In this document: positions 16,163 through 24,389 of the stretch, piece by piece
How positions within the stretch are numbered: the stretch's first letter is position 1
How the letters are laid out: the number at the start of each line of letters is the position of its first letter
NCBI GenBank assembly: GCA_017887445.1
Contig: JAGHIA010000033.1
Location: 1 to 47,844, forward strand
Origin: Fusicatenibacter sp.
Lineage (GTDB): Bacteria; Bacillota; Clostridia; Lachnospirales; Lachnospiraceae
Direction: 5' to 3'
DNA: 47,844 bases
Notes under the pieces: model-generated
The model's input: only the letters and a program-made list of their open reading frames with translations
Told to the model about the DNA's origin: nothing
Database searches by the model: none
Position numbers and translations under genes: made by a program

Positions 16163-17164
16163 TTATTCTCCCGTAATACCGGTACGGTCGATGCTCTCCA
16201 CGAAGTTTCTCTGGAGAACCAGATACATGATCAGCAGCGGCAGGATACTCAGCATGGTCGCCGCCATCTTTATGGATTCGTTGATGTTGAGCATCTGGCT
16301 GTTGGCCACGCTGGCCGCCGAGTTGTAGCTGTCCTCAAAGGTCTTCAGAGATACCACCAGCGTATTCCATGCGTTGGAATCCGCGAAGGCGCCTACCACA
16401 TACAGCTGGGTCAGATACGCCTCGTTCCAGTACCACACGAAGGAGAACAGGAACACAACCAGGATTGCCGGAGCCGCCGACGGAAGCGCGATGCGGAAGA
16501 AGGACTTAAAGTGTCCCGCTCCGTCGATCTTCGCCGCCTCGATCAGTGCCTGCGGCACCTGTTTGAAGAACTGATAGTACACCAGGATATACAGCTGGCT
16601 TTTCAGTCCCTGTCCCAGAAGCGCCGGGATAACGAACGCTTTCAGGGAATTGAGGATGCCGATATCCGAATACAGCACATAGGTCGGCATCATGGTGATC
16701 TGGGGCGGGATCACGAAGGAGAACAGCAGAATTCCCATCATGATCTTTTTGCCCCGGAAATTATATCTTGCAAAGCCGTAGCCAACCACCGCGCAGACAG
16801 CCATGTTGATCAGCGTCGGCACGCCGGACACGATGATGGAATCCTTAAAGGTGTTCCAGAAGTTCATCGCCTTGGAGGCATTGGTGTAGTTTGCCGTGTA
16901 CAGGGCGCTGGGCAGCCAGTTGATGGAGGTGTCCAGAAGGTCGTCCACCGACATGAAGCTCTTGCTGATCATATACAGCAGCGGATAGAGATAAACGAAT
17001 CCGATACTGATCAGCAGCAGATAAACCACTGTCTGCTTTCCCGCGCCTTCCTTGTCCTTGCTTCCGAAGATAAAGCGCTTCAGCGAATCTTTTTTGCTTC
17101 TCTTATACACGCCCGCGGTTTGCTCTTGCATCTTTTTCGTGCTCTTTCCTGAACTTTGCTTCAT
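16163..17164 (-). CDS. Carbohydrate ABC transporter permease (MalG type)
   Basis: 333 aa. ATG 17164 has AAAGGAGG 10 bases upstream. It is the inner-membrane channel half of a CUT1 importer. About six helices are visible, from VVYLLLISIGFVYLYPLLYM onward. The EAA loop reads EAAKIDGAGHFKSFFRIALP, the contact for the shared ATPase. The N-terminal 60 residues are Lys/Ser-rich and cytosolic, longer than usual. Its start lies 62 bp inside the preceding permease gene, an unusually long overlap. It pairs with the MalF-type permease just upstream. Confidence 0.93.
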   Translation of the reverse strand: MKQSSGKSTKKMQEQTAGVYKRSKKDSLKRFIFGSKDKEGAGKQTVVYLLLISIGFVYLYPLLYMISKSFMSVDDLLDTSINWLPSALYTANYTNASKAMNFWNTFKDSIIVSGVPTLINMAVCAVVGYGFARYNFRGKKIMMGILLFSFVIPPQITMMPTYVLYSDIGILNSLKAFVIPALLGQGLKSQLYILVYYQFFKQVPQALIEAAKIDGAGHFKSFFRIALPSAAPAILVVFLFSFVWYWNEAYLTQLYVVGAFADSNAWNTLVVSLKTFEDSYNSAASVANSQMLNINESIKMAATMLSILPLLIMYLVLQRNFVESIDRTGITGE

Positions 17165-18134
17165 GACGCAGTCTCCTCCTTTCCAGCTTCTTCTCAACTC
17201 TCGCCATATGGCGCATCTCTCTGCGGTACCGTTTTGCACGGCGCTCGTAAACGTCTTTTCTTCCTGCCAGCAGGAAGGCAACGACACCGATCAGTACCAG
17301 CTCGATCAGCGAGTACATCCAGGCCATCGCCGACGCGTAGCCGTAGCCGCCGTCTACCGAGAACATGGTGGTGTAGATCAGGTTAATGATATCGTTCTGC
17401 TCGTTGTTGGACATAAACACCACGGTGTACACCGCGTTGAGCAGGATCATCGGCTTGATGGTCGGCAGCGTGATCTTCCAGAAGCACTCCCATCCGGAAC
17501 CGCCGTCGATCTTTGCCGCCTCGTACAGCGAGCCGTCGATCTTCTGCAGCGCCGCCAGAAACAGCAGGATCTGGATGCCCGAATACCAAAGCAGCATAAC
17601 AAAGTTGGAGAACACGCTGGAAATCGGGTCCGCCAGGAATCCCGGCAGGTACTGGCTCAGAAGCTGCTCGATCATCGTAACGTCCATGGCCGGAATGGTC
17701 GCGGCGCCCTGGTCGGTCAGCTGGTTCATAACAGGACCGCTGGCGATGATCACCGGCAGGAAAAAGATCAGCCGGAAAAAGCCTCTGCACTTGATGTTTC
17801 CGTTCAGCAGCATGGCGATGATCAGCGCGAATACGACGATGATCGGGATCGCCAGGATCGTCTCCGTCAGGTACGACTGGAGGTTGGTCACGAAATCCGG
17901 GTCCTCCGCCCAGATATTCGTGAAGTTCCGGATTCCCACGAAGGTGTACATTCTTCCCCGGGGAGTCAGTTTGATATTGTTCAGCGCAAACCAGAAGGAC
18001 TGGAACAGCGGATAGATCACGAAGATGACCGCTCCCACGATCCACGGTGCCACGAACAGATATCCCATCCGGTCCTCGCGGGCTTTCAGCCTTCCCGGCT
18101 TATACTTTTTCTGAGGATTCTTTTTATTTTTCAT
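17103..18134 (-). CDS. Sugar ABC transporter permease (MalF type)
   Basis: 343 aa. ATG 18134 overlaps the DUF5696 stop as ATGA. Six or so helices start at MGYLFVAPWIVGAVIFVIYP. The EAA loop is EAAKIDGGSGWECFWKITLP. The last 45 residues are a highly basic tail (KRYRREMRHMARVEKKLERR and on) that reads like a cytoplasmic coiled extension, longer than in typical MalF-type proteins, and its coding region contains the start of the next permease. It forms a heterodimer with that permease. No ATPase gene lies in the window, so a shared MsmX-type ATPase is presumed. Confidence 0.93.
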   Translation of the reverse strand: MKNKKNPQKKYKPGRLKAREDRMGYLFVAPWIVGAVIFVIYPLFQSFWFALNNIKLTPRGRMYTFVGIRNFTNIWAEDPDFVTNLQSYLTETILAIPIIVVFALIIAMLLNGNIKCRGFFRLIFFLPVIIASGPVMNQLTDQGAATIPAMDVTMIEQLLSQYLPGFLADPISSVFSNFVMLLWYSGIQILLFLAALQKIDGSLYEAAKIDGGSGWECFWKITLPTIKPMILLNAVYTVVFMSNNEQNDIINLIYTTMFSVDGGYGYASAMAWMYSLIELVLIGVVAFLLAGRKDVYERRAKRYRREMRHMARVEKKLERRRLRHEAKFRKEHEKDARANRGRV

Positions 18135-20506
18135 TGCGCGTCACCTACCTTGTATGACAGTGCCGGGATCGTCAGACCGTCCGCCTGCGCATCCGCTTCA
18201 CCATAGTTTACATAGACCCGTATGCCGTTGGAATATGTCACGATCGAAAGGTCGCCGTCTTTTTCATGCTCCTCGATGGTAGCGCCCTGCACCTGGTCGC
18301 TGACCGCCTTCAGTTCCTTGTAGTACTGCTCAACTTCTTCTTTATACACGCTGTACTGAGAGGTATACAGGTCGTTGGAGTTGGTGTAGAGCAGATCGCT
18401 GGGATCCTCCCAGGTCAGATAGAAGGAAGGATAAACCCCCGTCTCCACCAGCTTCAGGAAAAATTCCTGCTTGTCAGCCTCAAAGTTCGTGTAATCCGCG
18501 TACATCGGCATTACGCCTTTCAGTACGATGGAAAGGAACGGAACGCTTTCGTCCATGAAAATGTAGTCCGAATCCTCCACCGGCATATCGGTGATTGCCT
18601 TGGTGTAATCCCAGTAAATGGAGAACGGCTCGTTGAGGATCAGCTCCGTATTCTGGCTCAGTTCCTCAAAGGTCTCCCCATAGGTCTTCGCCGTATCTGA
18701 CCGGGTATAGGAGGCGCCGCTGTAGGTCCAGGTAAACAGCGTATTTCCCACGCCGCCAAGGGCCAGCCGTCCGGCTCCGTTTTTATCCATATCCTTGACC
18801 AGGCTGTTCAGAAGCGTCTTGCTTCTGTCCGGCGTCAGGTACTTCATTGTGTCGTAAACATCTTTATAGGTTTCTTCCTCGTACTGTCTCTTGTCCAGCT
18901 TTTTGATCACGTTGAAGGTTGTGTTTCCCGTATCCGGGTTCGCCCTCAGTCCGTCGCTGTAAAGATACAGTTCGATGCCCATTGCCTCGGCGTCCTCCAT
19001 CAGGGAGGTCAGTTTGCGGTTTCCTCCGATCTCGCTGTCCGCGTCATAGCTGGAAACCGGAAGGCTGTAGACGCCTCCGTCCTGCCATCCCTTGTACAGC
19101 GTCAGGATATCCGTCACACCGTCCGCGGCCAGCTCCTCGTAGATCTGGCTTACCTGCTCCGCGGTGGTCATGGTCACCGCCCGCTTGAACAGCAGCCAGT
19201 TTTCACGGTCCGTGCCAAGGAAATCCAGGCGGATCTTAAATCCCTCGTCGGTGGCCTGCAGCATTCCGCTGTCGGTCAGGTAGTTCCGGTAGGACTTTGC
19301 CAGACCTGCGTAGTCGGCCTCGTCCCCTTCCACAAAGTTGTAACGGATCTGGATATCATAGGGAACCTTGTCCGTAACCCTTACCACGGAACCGCCGGAA
19401 TTCGAGGTCGGCTGGGTGTATACCGTGTGCTTCATAAACTTGGCGGAGATCCAGTTATAGTTGGTGTAAGCGCCGTTGGGGTATGCCTCGATGGTCGCCT
19501 GCTCCGCGCCGCTTTCGATGACCGCCAGATACGCCATCCGGGAGTCGGTGTGTACCATTCCATATACGGGAGCCATAATGTTCTCGCCGTCGTTGACCGT
19601 CTGGTACTCATCCCAGAACAGAGAGAGCACATAGGACGCGTCCATTCCCACATCACTGCCGAATACCTTCTGGGAATAGGCCATGGAGAAACGGCCGTCC
19701 TTGTCTTCCAGGTCGATCAGCGCGCCGTTGCCGTCCGGCACCAGCATGTAGCCTTCCCGTTCTCCCAGGTAGGTATAACCCAGGAACGGGTAAACGTAGA
19801 TATTTCCGATTTTGGAAGTCTCCGATTCCTCCACAATGGAGTCGTCGGGGATCTTCGCGGTAAAGCTTCCGTCGTCGTTGAGGGTCACCTGCAGCTGCAG
19901 GGAGATCTTCTGGGTAGGATAGGTAACGTCCGCGGTAAAACCGTCCGCGGAGGTCTGCACGTCGATTTCCGCTCCCGAGGATACCAGGTCAAGCTTCGGC
20001 TGCTGGGTGTTTACGTCCTCCTGCAGCTCCAGCGCGATGCCCGACTGCATAAATCCCTGCCAGGCCGCGTTGCTCTTTCCGTCGTTGTCCTGTACCGTGG
20101 ACTCCATGATGGCCCCGGTGGTCTTATTCCGGATGATGACAGACAGCGTATCCTCTTTCAGATACATCTCATAATTTCCCTTGGAAGCGATCCGCTTATG
20201 CCCCAGGATCTCCTCCTGGTCTTCCGCGTAGGTAGCCTGCGCCAGCGCTTCCTCTCTGGAAAGCTGTACGACGCCGGTGCTGTCTACCGCTTCGCCCACA
20301 TCGGCGGATGGAGCGGCGCCGGTTTCCCCGGAGCCTTCTCCCGCGCCGCCGGTTTCCTCTGTGCCGGCGGTATCCGCATCACCGGACTCTTCCGTGGACA
20401 CGCTGGTCTCGGCAGAGCCGGCAGCCTGGACCGGAACAGCGGTGAACGCCATGGCCGCCGCCAGCAGTACGGCAGCAGAACTCTGAAACAGTTTTTTCTT
20501 AATCAA
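18131..20506 (-). CDS. DUF5696 secreted protein, glycosidase-like barrel
   Basis: 791 aa. TTG 20506 is the start; the gene overlaps the upstream stop by 8 bp (TTGATTAA). A signal peptide (1-28, ending VPVQAAG) has no lipobox. A Gly/Thr/Glu-rich linker (30-80) follows, then a beta-rich domain (about 95-370) and an alpha/beta region (about 380-720) with barrel-like strands: DILTLYKGWQDGG, IELYLYSDGLRAN, YIFMDESVPFLSIVLKGVMP, PSFYLTWEDPSD. A small C-terminal sandwich ends RVYVNYGEADAQADGLTIPA. The last two regions resemble retaining or inverting glycosidase barrels, but activity is unproven. Its place inside an importer operon suggests extracellular processing or binding of the imported glycan. 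Confidence 0.8.
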   Translation of the reverse strand: MIKKKLFQSSAAVLLAAAMAFTAVPVQAAGSAETSVSTEESGDADTAGTEETGGAGEGSGETGAAPSADVGEAVDSTGVVQLSREEALAQATYAEDQEEILGHKRIASKGNYEMYLKEDTLSVIIRNKTTGAIMESTVQDNDGKSNAAWQGFMQSGIALELQEDVNTQQPKLDLVSSGAEIDVQTSADGFTADVTYPTQKISLQLQVTLNDDGSFTAKIPDDSIVEESETSKIGNIYVYPFLGYTYLGEREGYMLVPDGNGALIDLEDKDGRFSMAYSQKVFGSDVGMDASYVLSLFWDEYQTVNDGENIMAPVYGMVHTDSRMAYLAVIESGAEQATIEAYPNGAYTNYNWISAKFMKHTVYTQPTSNSGGSVVRVTDKVPYDIQIRYNFVEGDEADYAGLAKSYRNYLTDSGMLQATDEGFKIRLDFLGTDRENWLLFKRAVTMTTAEQVSQIYEELAADGVTDILTLYKGWQDGGVYSLPVSSYDADSEIGGNRKLTSLMEDAEAMGIELYLYSDGLRANPDTGNTTFNVIKKLDKRQYEEETYKDVYDTMKYLTPDRSKTLLNSLVKDMDKNGAGRLALGGVGNTLFTWTYSGASYTRSDTAKTYGETFEELSQNTELILNEPFSIYWDYTKAITDMPVEDSDYIFMDESVPFLSIVLKGVMPMYADYTNFEADKQEFFLKLVETGVYPSFYLTWEDPSDLLYTNSNDLYTSQYSVYKEEVEQYYKELKAVSDQVQGATIEEHEKDGDLSIVTYSNGIRVYVNYGEADAQADGLTIPALSYKVGDAQ

Positions 20507-22544
20507 ACCGATACACCGCCTCTCTCACTAACGTTACGATAAAGTTGATCACCTGCGTGAACAGCATATAAACGATGAATACGATCAATGCCATGATCAG
20601 CAGCGTGAACAGTGTCAGCAGGATCACTTTCACCGTCTCCCGGATAGAGTAGTTATTGATCTCCTTCACAGCCACAACCACCAGCACACAGATCCAGGCG
20701 ACGACAAAGATATTCGCGAAGTCCACGATAAAGGTTTCGTTGTAGGTGATCACGTTGCTCACCAGGATGATGAACGGCTCCAGGATCAGGAACGGTACCA
20801 GGCAGTAGGCAAATCCGCAGTATACCTGACGGAAGGAACCTTCGCCTTCGTTGATGGTCACCACCAGATAGTTACAGATTACGACCGCAAGGAATACGAT
20901 GACGATACTTCCGATATCGGACACCAGATTGTATCTTCCCTCGCGGACAGTCTTGAACAGGAATCCGCAGAAATACTTGTTGATCACGTTCAGAAGGATG
21001 AATCCCGCCAGGATCAGGTTGGCGCACAGATACGAATTCTTTCCCTCTCTGCGCACACCGTAGCAGCCGTCGATGGGGTGCTTGATAAAGTATCCGCTGT
21101 AACCCAGCTGTCCCATCAGGCGGATCTGCCCGATCCGTCCGATGCCCTGCAGCACCGGCGTGAACACACCTTTCTTTTTCTGCACCAGGCCAAGAATCTT
21201 CCACAGAACCACCAGTCCCACAATGAGCAGGAACGCCGGCACCAGATTGTTCTGCAGCCAGATGTTGCGCACTTCCCAGAAGGCGTCGGAGTATCCGTCG
21301 TAGTCCTTGGACAGCTCCGCGAATTTCAGCGCCTGTCCGTAATCCTCTTCCTGCAGGTACGCCCGGCCCATGGCCTTGTTGGCGTAGTCGAACATACTGT
21401 TCATGGTCAGAACCTCGGTGAGAGGCTCTTTGCTCTCTGTGTAACGGCCCTTGGCGTACAGGTTCAGGGCGTTGTGCAGATAGTCGGTAAACTCTGTAGG
21501 TTCAAAAACATGAATCTGCTTTTTGTCCGAATCCAGAAGATAAATGTTGTCGTTTTCGTCTACGGCAATGGCCTCCACCTTGGAGCAAAGACCGATGCGG
21601 TAACGGCCGTCGTCACGTCCGCCGAAGACAAACAGAAGCTCGCCTTCGCTGTTGTACTCGTAAACGTAACCGTCGTTGTCCGCCACAAGAATGTTGCCGT
21701 AATTTCCAACCGTCACAGCCACCGGAAGGTCCGCGTAGTACGGATCCGGATCCAGCAGGTTGTTTCCGGCGATGTTCAGTTTCTTCAGGGTATTTTCTTC
21801 ATTTCCCTGGGTGACGGTGTAAACCAGTCCGTCATCGTCTATGTACAGGTTCGTTGGCGTGGCCGGGATGTTTCCCAGAAGCTTCGCTCTCTGTGCCTCC
21901 GTAAGGATCATTCTCTGGATGATCTCCAGCGGGTTCAGGGAAGTCATATTCGTTCCGAAATATCCCAGGAACGAGCCGCCGTCGGAGGGACTGATCTGCA
22001 CGATACCGTTGGTATTTCCTTCGCAGACAATGTACATGTTTCCGCCTTCGTTGACCGCGATCTTCGACGGCTTGAAGCTCTGGTTGCCGCCGTAAATGGG
22101 GGAATCCGGTTTTCCGTACTCTGTGATCAGAGCGCCGGTCTCATCGAAGACGAACACCCGCTCGGCTCCTTTATCCGCCACATATACATGATCGTCGTCT
22201 GTAACGCAGACGCCGGTGGGCGTCACCAGTGTGCCCTCTCCGATGTTCCCGATGGGATTTCCCTGGAGGTCAGACACCATGATCACTTTCTTCGCTGAGT
22301 CCGCCACATACAGCTTTCCGTCTTTGGAAATATCCATATCCACCGGTGTCTCAAAAGCTGTCTCACCGATCCTGGTGATCGCCTGCACCGGAGTATAGGC
22401 TGTCTGGGTCTCCGACACATAACCGTAACCGTCCACCGTATAGGTCTTATAGGGAACCTCGGCAAACGCGCTCATCACAGTGAGCGGTACGGCGACTGCC
22501 GCCGCCAGAATCCCGGCGAAGAGTTTTCTTATCCTGTTTTTCAT
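20499..22544 (-). CDS. NHL beta-propeller / TPR-like / Yip1 membrane protein
   Basis: 681 aa. ATG 22544 follows GAGGGGAGAG. Residues 1-28 form a signal peptide. About 50-365 hold NHL-type blades (DMDISKDGKLYVADSAKKVI, VCVTDDDHVYVADKGAERVF, IAVDENDNIYLLDSDKKQIH). About 372-440 are TPR-like helices (NALNLYAKGRYTESKEPLTE). A membrane helix at about 447-467 leads to a Yip1-like domain with five more helices to the end. The propeller should face outward. Such a protein is not a standard ABC part; it may be a receptor or scaffold for the two binding proteins and DUF5696. Genes on both sides lie within 17 bp or overlap. Confidence 0.82.
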   Translation of the reverse strand: MKNRIRKLFAGILAAAVAVPLTVMSAFAEVPYKTYTVDGYGYVSETQTAYTPVQAITRIGETAFETPVDMDISKDGKLYVADSAKKVIMVSDLQGNPIGNIGEGTLVTPTGVCVTDDDHVYVADKGAERVFVFDETGALITEYGKPDSPIYGGNQSFKPSKIAVNEGGNMYIVCEGNTNGIVQISPSDGGSFLGYFGTNMTSLNPLEIIQRMILTEAQRAKLLGNIPATPTNLYIDDDGLVYTVTQGNEENTLKKLNIAGNNLLDPDPYYADLPVAVTVGNYGNILVADNDGYVYEYNSEGELLFVFGGRDDGRYRIGLCSKVEAIAVDENDNIYLLDSDKKQIHVFEPTEFTDYLHNALNLYAKGRYTESKEPLTEVLTMNSMFDYANKAMGRAYLQEEDYGQALKFAELSKDYDGYSDAFWEVRNIWLQNNLVPAFLLIVGLVVLWKILGLVQKKKGVFTPVLQGIGRIGQIRLMGQLGYSGYFIKHPIDGCYGVRREGKNSYLCANLILAGFILLNVINKYFCGFLFKTVREGRYNLVSDIGSIVIVFLAVVICNYLVVTINEGEGSFRQVYCGFAYCLVPFLILEPFIILVSNVITYNETFIVDFANIFVVAWICVLVVVAVKEINNYSIRETVKVILLTLFTLLIMALIVFIVYMLFTQVINFIVTLVREAVYRFD

Positions 22545-22561
22545 AAGCCATCTCTCCCCTC

Positions 22562-23428
22562 TTATTTGATACCGGAATTTGCCATCGTGTTCATAAAGCT
22601 CTTACGCAGAACAAGGAACATCAGGAAGTTCGGAAGGAACAACAGCAGCGATGCCGCCGCAGCCACTCCCTGTCCGGCAACGTTGTTGTTTAAGTTGATC
22701 AATGTGTTCAGATAAAACGGAAGCGTCTTCATTCCTTCATTATTAATATAAAGGTTGGAGGTCTCCACGTTGGTCCATACCTGCTGGAACGCCAGGATCG
22801 CGCAGGTCGCGATGGCCGGCTTGATCAGCGGAAGGATGATCTTCCAGTAGATCCGGAACTCTCCCGAGCCGTCGATATACGCCGCCTCGATCAGACTGTC
22901 CGGCACCTGGTCGATAAACTGCTTTACCAGGAACAGTCCCACCGGCAGAGCGATCAGCGGAAGGATGTGGGCCAGGTAAGTGTCCTTGATGCCGATCATA
23001 TCTACCAGAAGGTATCTGGGGATCATAACGGCTACCGCCACAAACATCAGCGCCGCGTTGTTGATCTCCATGATCATGTTTTTGCCCCGGAATTTCAGCT
23101 TGGAAAGGGCGAATCCCGACATGGTGGCAAACACCACGCTGGCAAATACCACCAGCGCCGTTACGATAATACTGTTGAACACATAACGGCTGATGGGAAT
23201 TCCCGAGGTGGAAGACGCCTTGAACAGCTTTTCAAAGTTTTCCAGCGTCGGCCGCACCACATAAAACCTTGGCGGGAAGGCGAACAGCTCGTCCATCGGC
23301 TTAAACGCATGGCAGACCAAAAAGAGGATCGGCAGTCCGAAGAACAGCGCCAGCGGTATCAGCACCAGCAGAATCTTCGTCTGGCCTTTTTCAAATTTCT
23401 GAGGGTTGATATGATTTCCACGATACAT
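22562..23428 (-). CDS. Carbohydrate ABC transporter permease (MalG type)
   Basis: 288 aa, the normal size. ATG 23428 has GGGAGG upstream. Six helices run from ILLVLIPLALFFGLPILFLV to the C-terminal LLLFLPNFLMFLVL. The EAA loop is EAAYIDGSGEFRIYWKIILP. It is the partner of the MalF-type gene 15 bp upstream and belongs to the first of the two permease pairs in the operon. It diverges clearly from the second MalG-type protein at 16163, so the pairs are not a recent duplication. Confidence 0.95.
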   Translation of the reverse strand: MYRGNHINPQKFEKGQTKILLVLIPLALFFGLPILFLVCHAFKPMDELFAFPPRFYVVRPTLENFEKLFKASSTSGIPISRYVFNSIIVTALVVFASVVFATMSGFALSKLKFRGKNMIMEINNAALMFVAVAVMIPRYLLVDMIGIKDTYLAHILPLIALPVGLFLVKQFIDQVPDSLIEAAYIDGSGEFRIYWKIILPLIKPAIATCAILAFQQVWTNVETSNLYINNEGMKTLPFYLNTLINLNNNVAGQGVAAAASLLLFLPNFLMFLVLRKSFMNTMANSGIK

Positions 23429-23443
23429 TCCTTTTCCCTCCTA

Positions 23444-24379
23444 TCACATATCTTTGCTGGAAAACAGTTTTCCAAAAATCTTCGAGAACACCCACACGAT
23501 GATCAGAAGGATCACCGATACGGCGGCGGCATAACCCATCTCATAGCGGATAAAGCCGTAGTCCTCGATATGGTTTACGATCAGCTGGCCGGCGTAGTTC
23601 GGCGTGGGGTTCGCGCCGGAAAGCTGTACGCCGATGACACCGTTCTGGAACGTATTTACGATCGCCATTACCGCGCCGAACAGCATCTGCGGCTTCATGG
23701 TCGGAATGGTGATGTAGATCATTTCCTGCACACGGTTCTTTACGCCGTCGATGGCCGCCGCCTCGTAAAGGCTCTCGTCAGAGTTCAGGATACCTGCCAG
23801 CATTGCCAGGAATCCAACGCCCATGCTGGACCACAGAGCTACCACAATCATGATCGGAAGCAGATATCTGGAGTCCGTCAGCCACAGAACCGGCTCGTCC
23901 AGGATTCCCAGGTTCATCAGGATACTGTTCAGGTAACCCATCTGGTCGCCGGAGAAGATAACCTTCCACAGAACCGTCATGGCCGTCATACCTGTGATAC
24001 TGGGCGAATAGAAGATTACCGTAAGCACCGTCCGCGGCACCGGGGACAGCTGAGACAGCGCCCACGCTACCAGGAAGGAAAGGATATACCCGCCCGGGCC
24101 GACGATCAGCGCGTAGACGATGGTATTCGGCAGTACCTTCTGCATAAACACCTGGTCCTTGGTGAACAGCGTAATGTAGTTCATAAAGCCGGTGAAGGTC
24201 GGTGTCTGGATCGTGTCGAAGCTGGTAAAGGACAGGCCAATCGCCACGATCATGGGTATTACTATAAACAACGAAAACAATACCAGATACGGGAGAAGGA
24301 AAACATACGCTTTCCGGTTGGAATTTTCCCGTTTCGCTATCCCCGTTCTGCCCCTGCGGGCTTTTTTTACTGTCGCCAT
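23444..24379 (-). CDS. Sugar ABC transporter permease (MalF type)
   Basis: 311 aa. ATG 24379 follows AGGAGGG. A basic N-terminus ([20 protein letters not shown]) precedes about six helices starting [20 protein letters not shown]. The EAA loop is [20 protein letters not shown]. It starts 10 bp after the large solute-binding protein gene and forms the channel with the next permease. Confidence 0.95.
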   Translation of the reverse strand: MATVKKARRGRTGIAKRENSNRKAYVFLLPYLVLFSLFIVIPMIVAIGLSFTSFDTIQTPTFTGFMNYITLFTKDQVFMQKVLPNTIVYALIVGPGGYILSFLVAWALSQLSPVPRTVLTVIFYSPSITGMTAMTVLWKVIFSGDQMGYLNSILMNLGILDEPVLWLTDSRYLLPIMIVVALWSSMGVGFLAMLAGILNSDESLYEAAAIDGVKNRVQEMIYITIPTMKPQMLFGAVMAIVNTFQNGVIGVQLSGANPTPNYAGQLIVNHIEDYGFIRYEMGYAAAVSVILLIIVWVFSKIFGKLFSSKDM

Positions 24380-24389
24380 GTTCTCCCTC

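Noticed and set aside
21078-22298. 406-aa plus-strand open frame
   Set aside because: Antisense to the NHL-Yip1 gene, with no recognisable domain or ribosome site.
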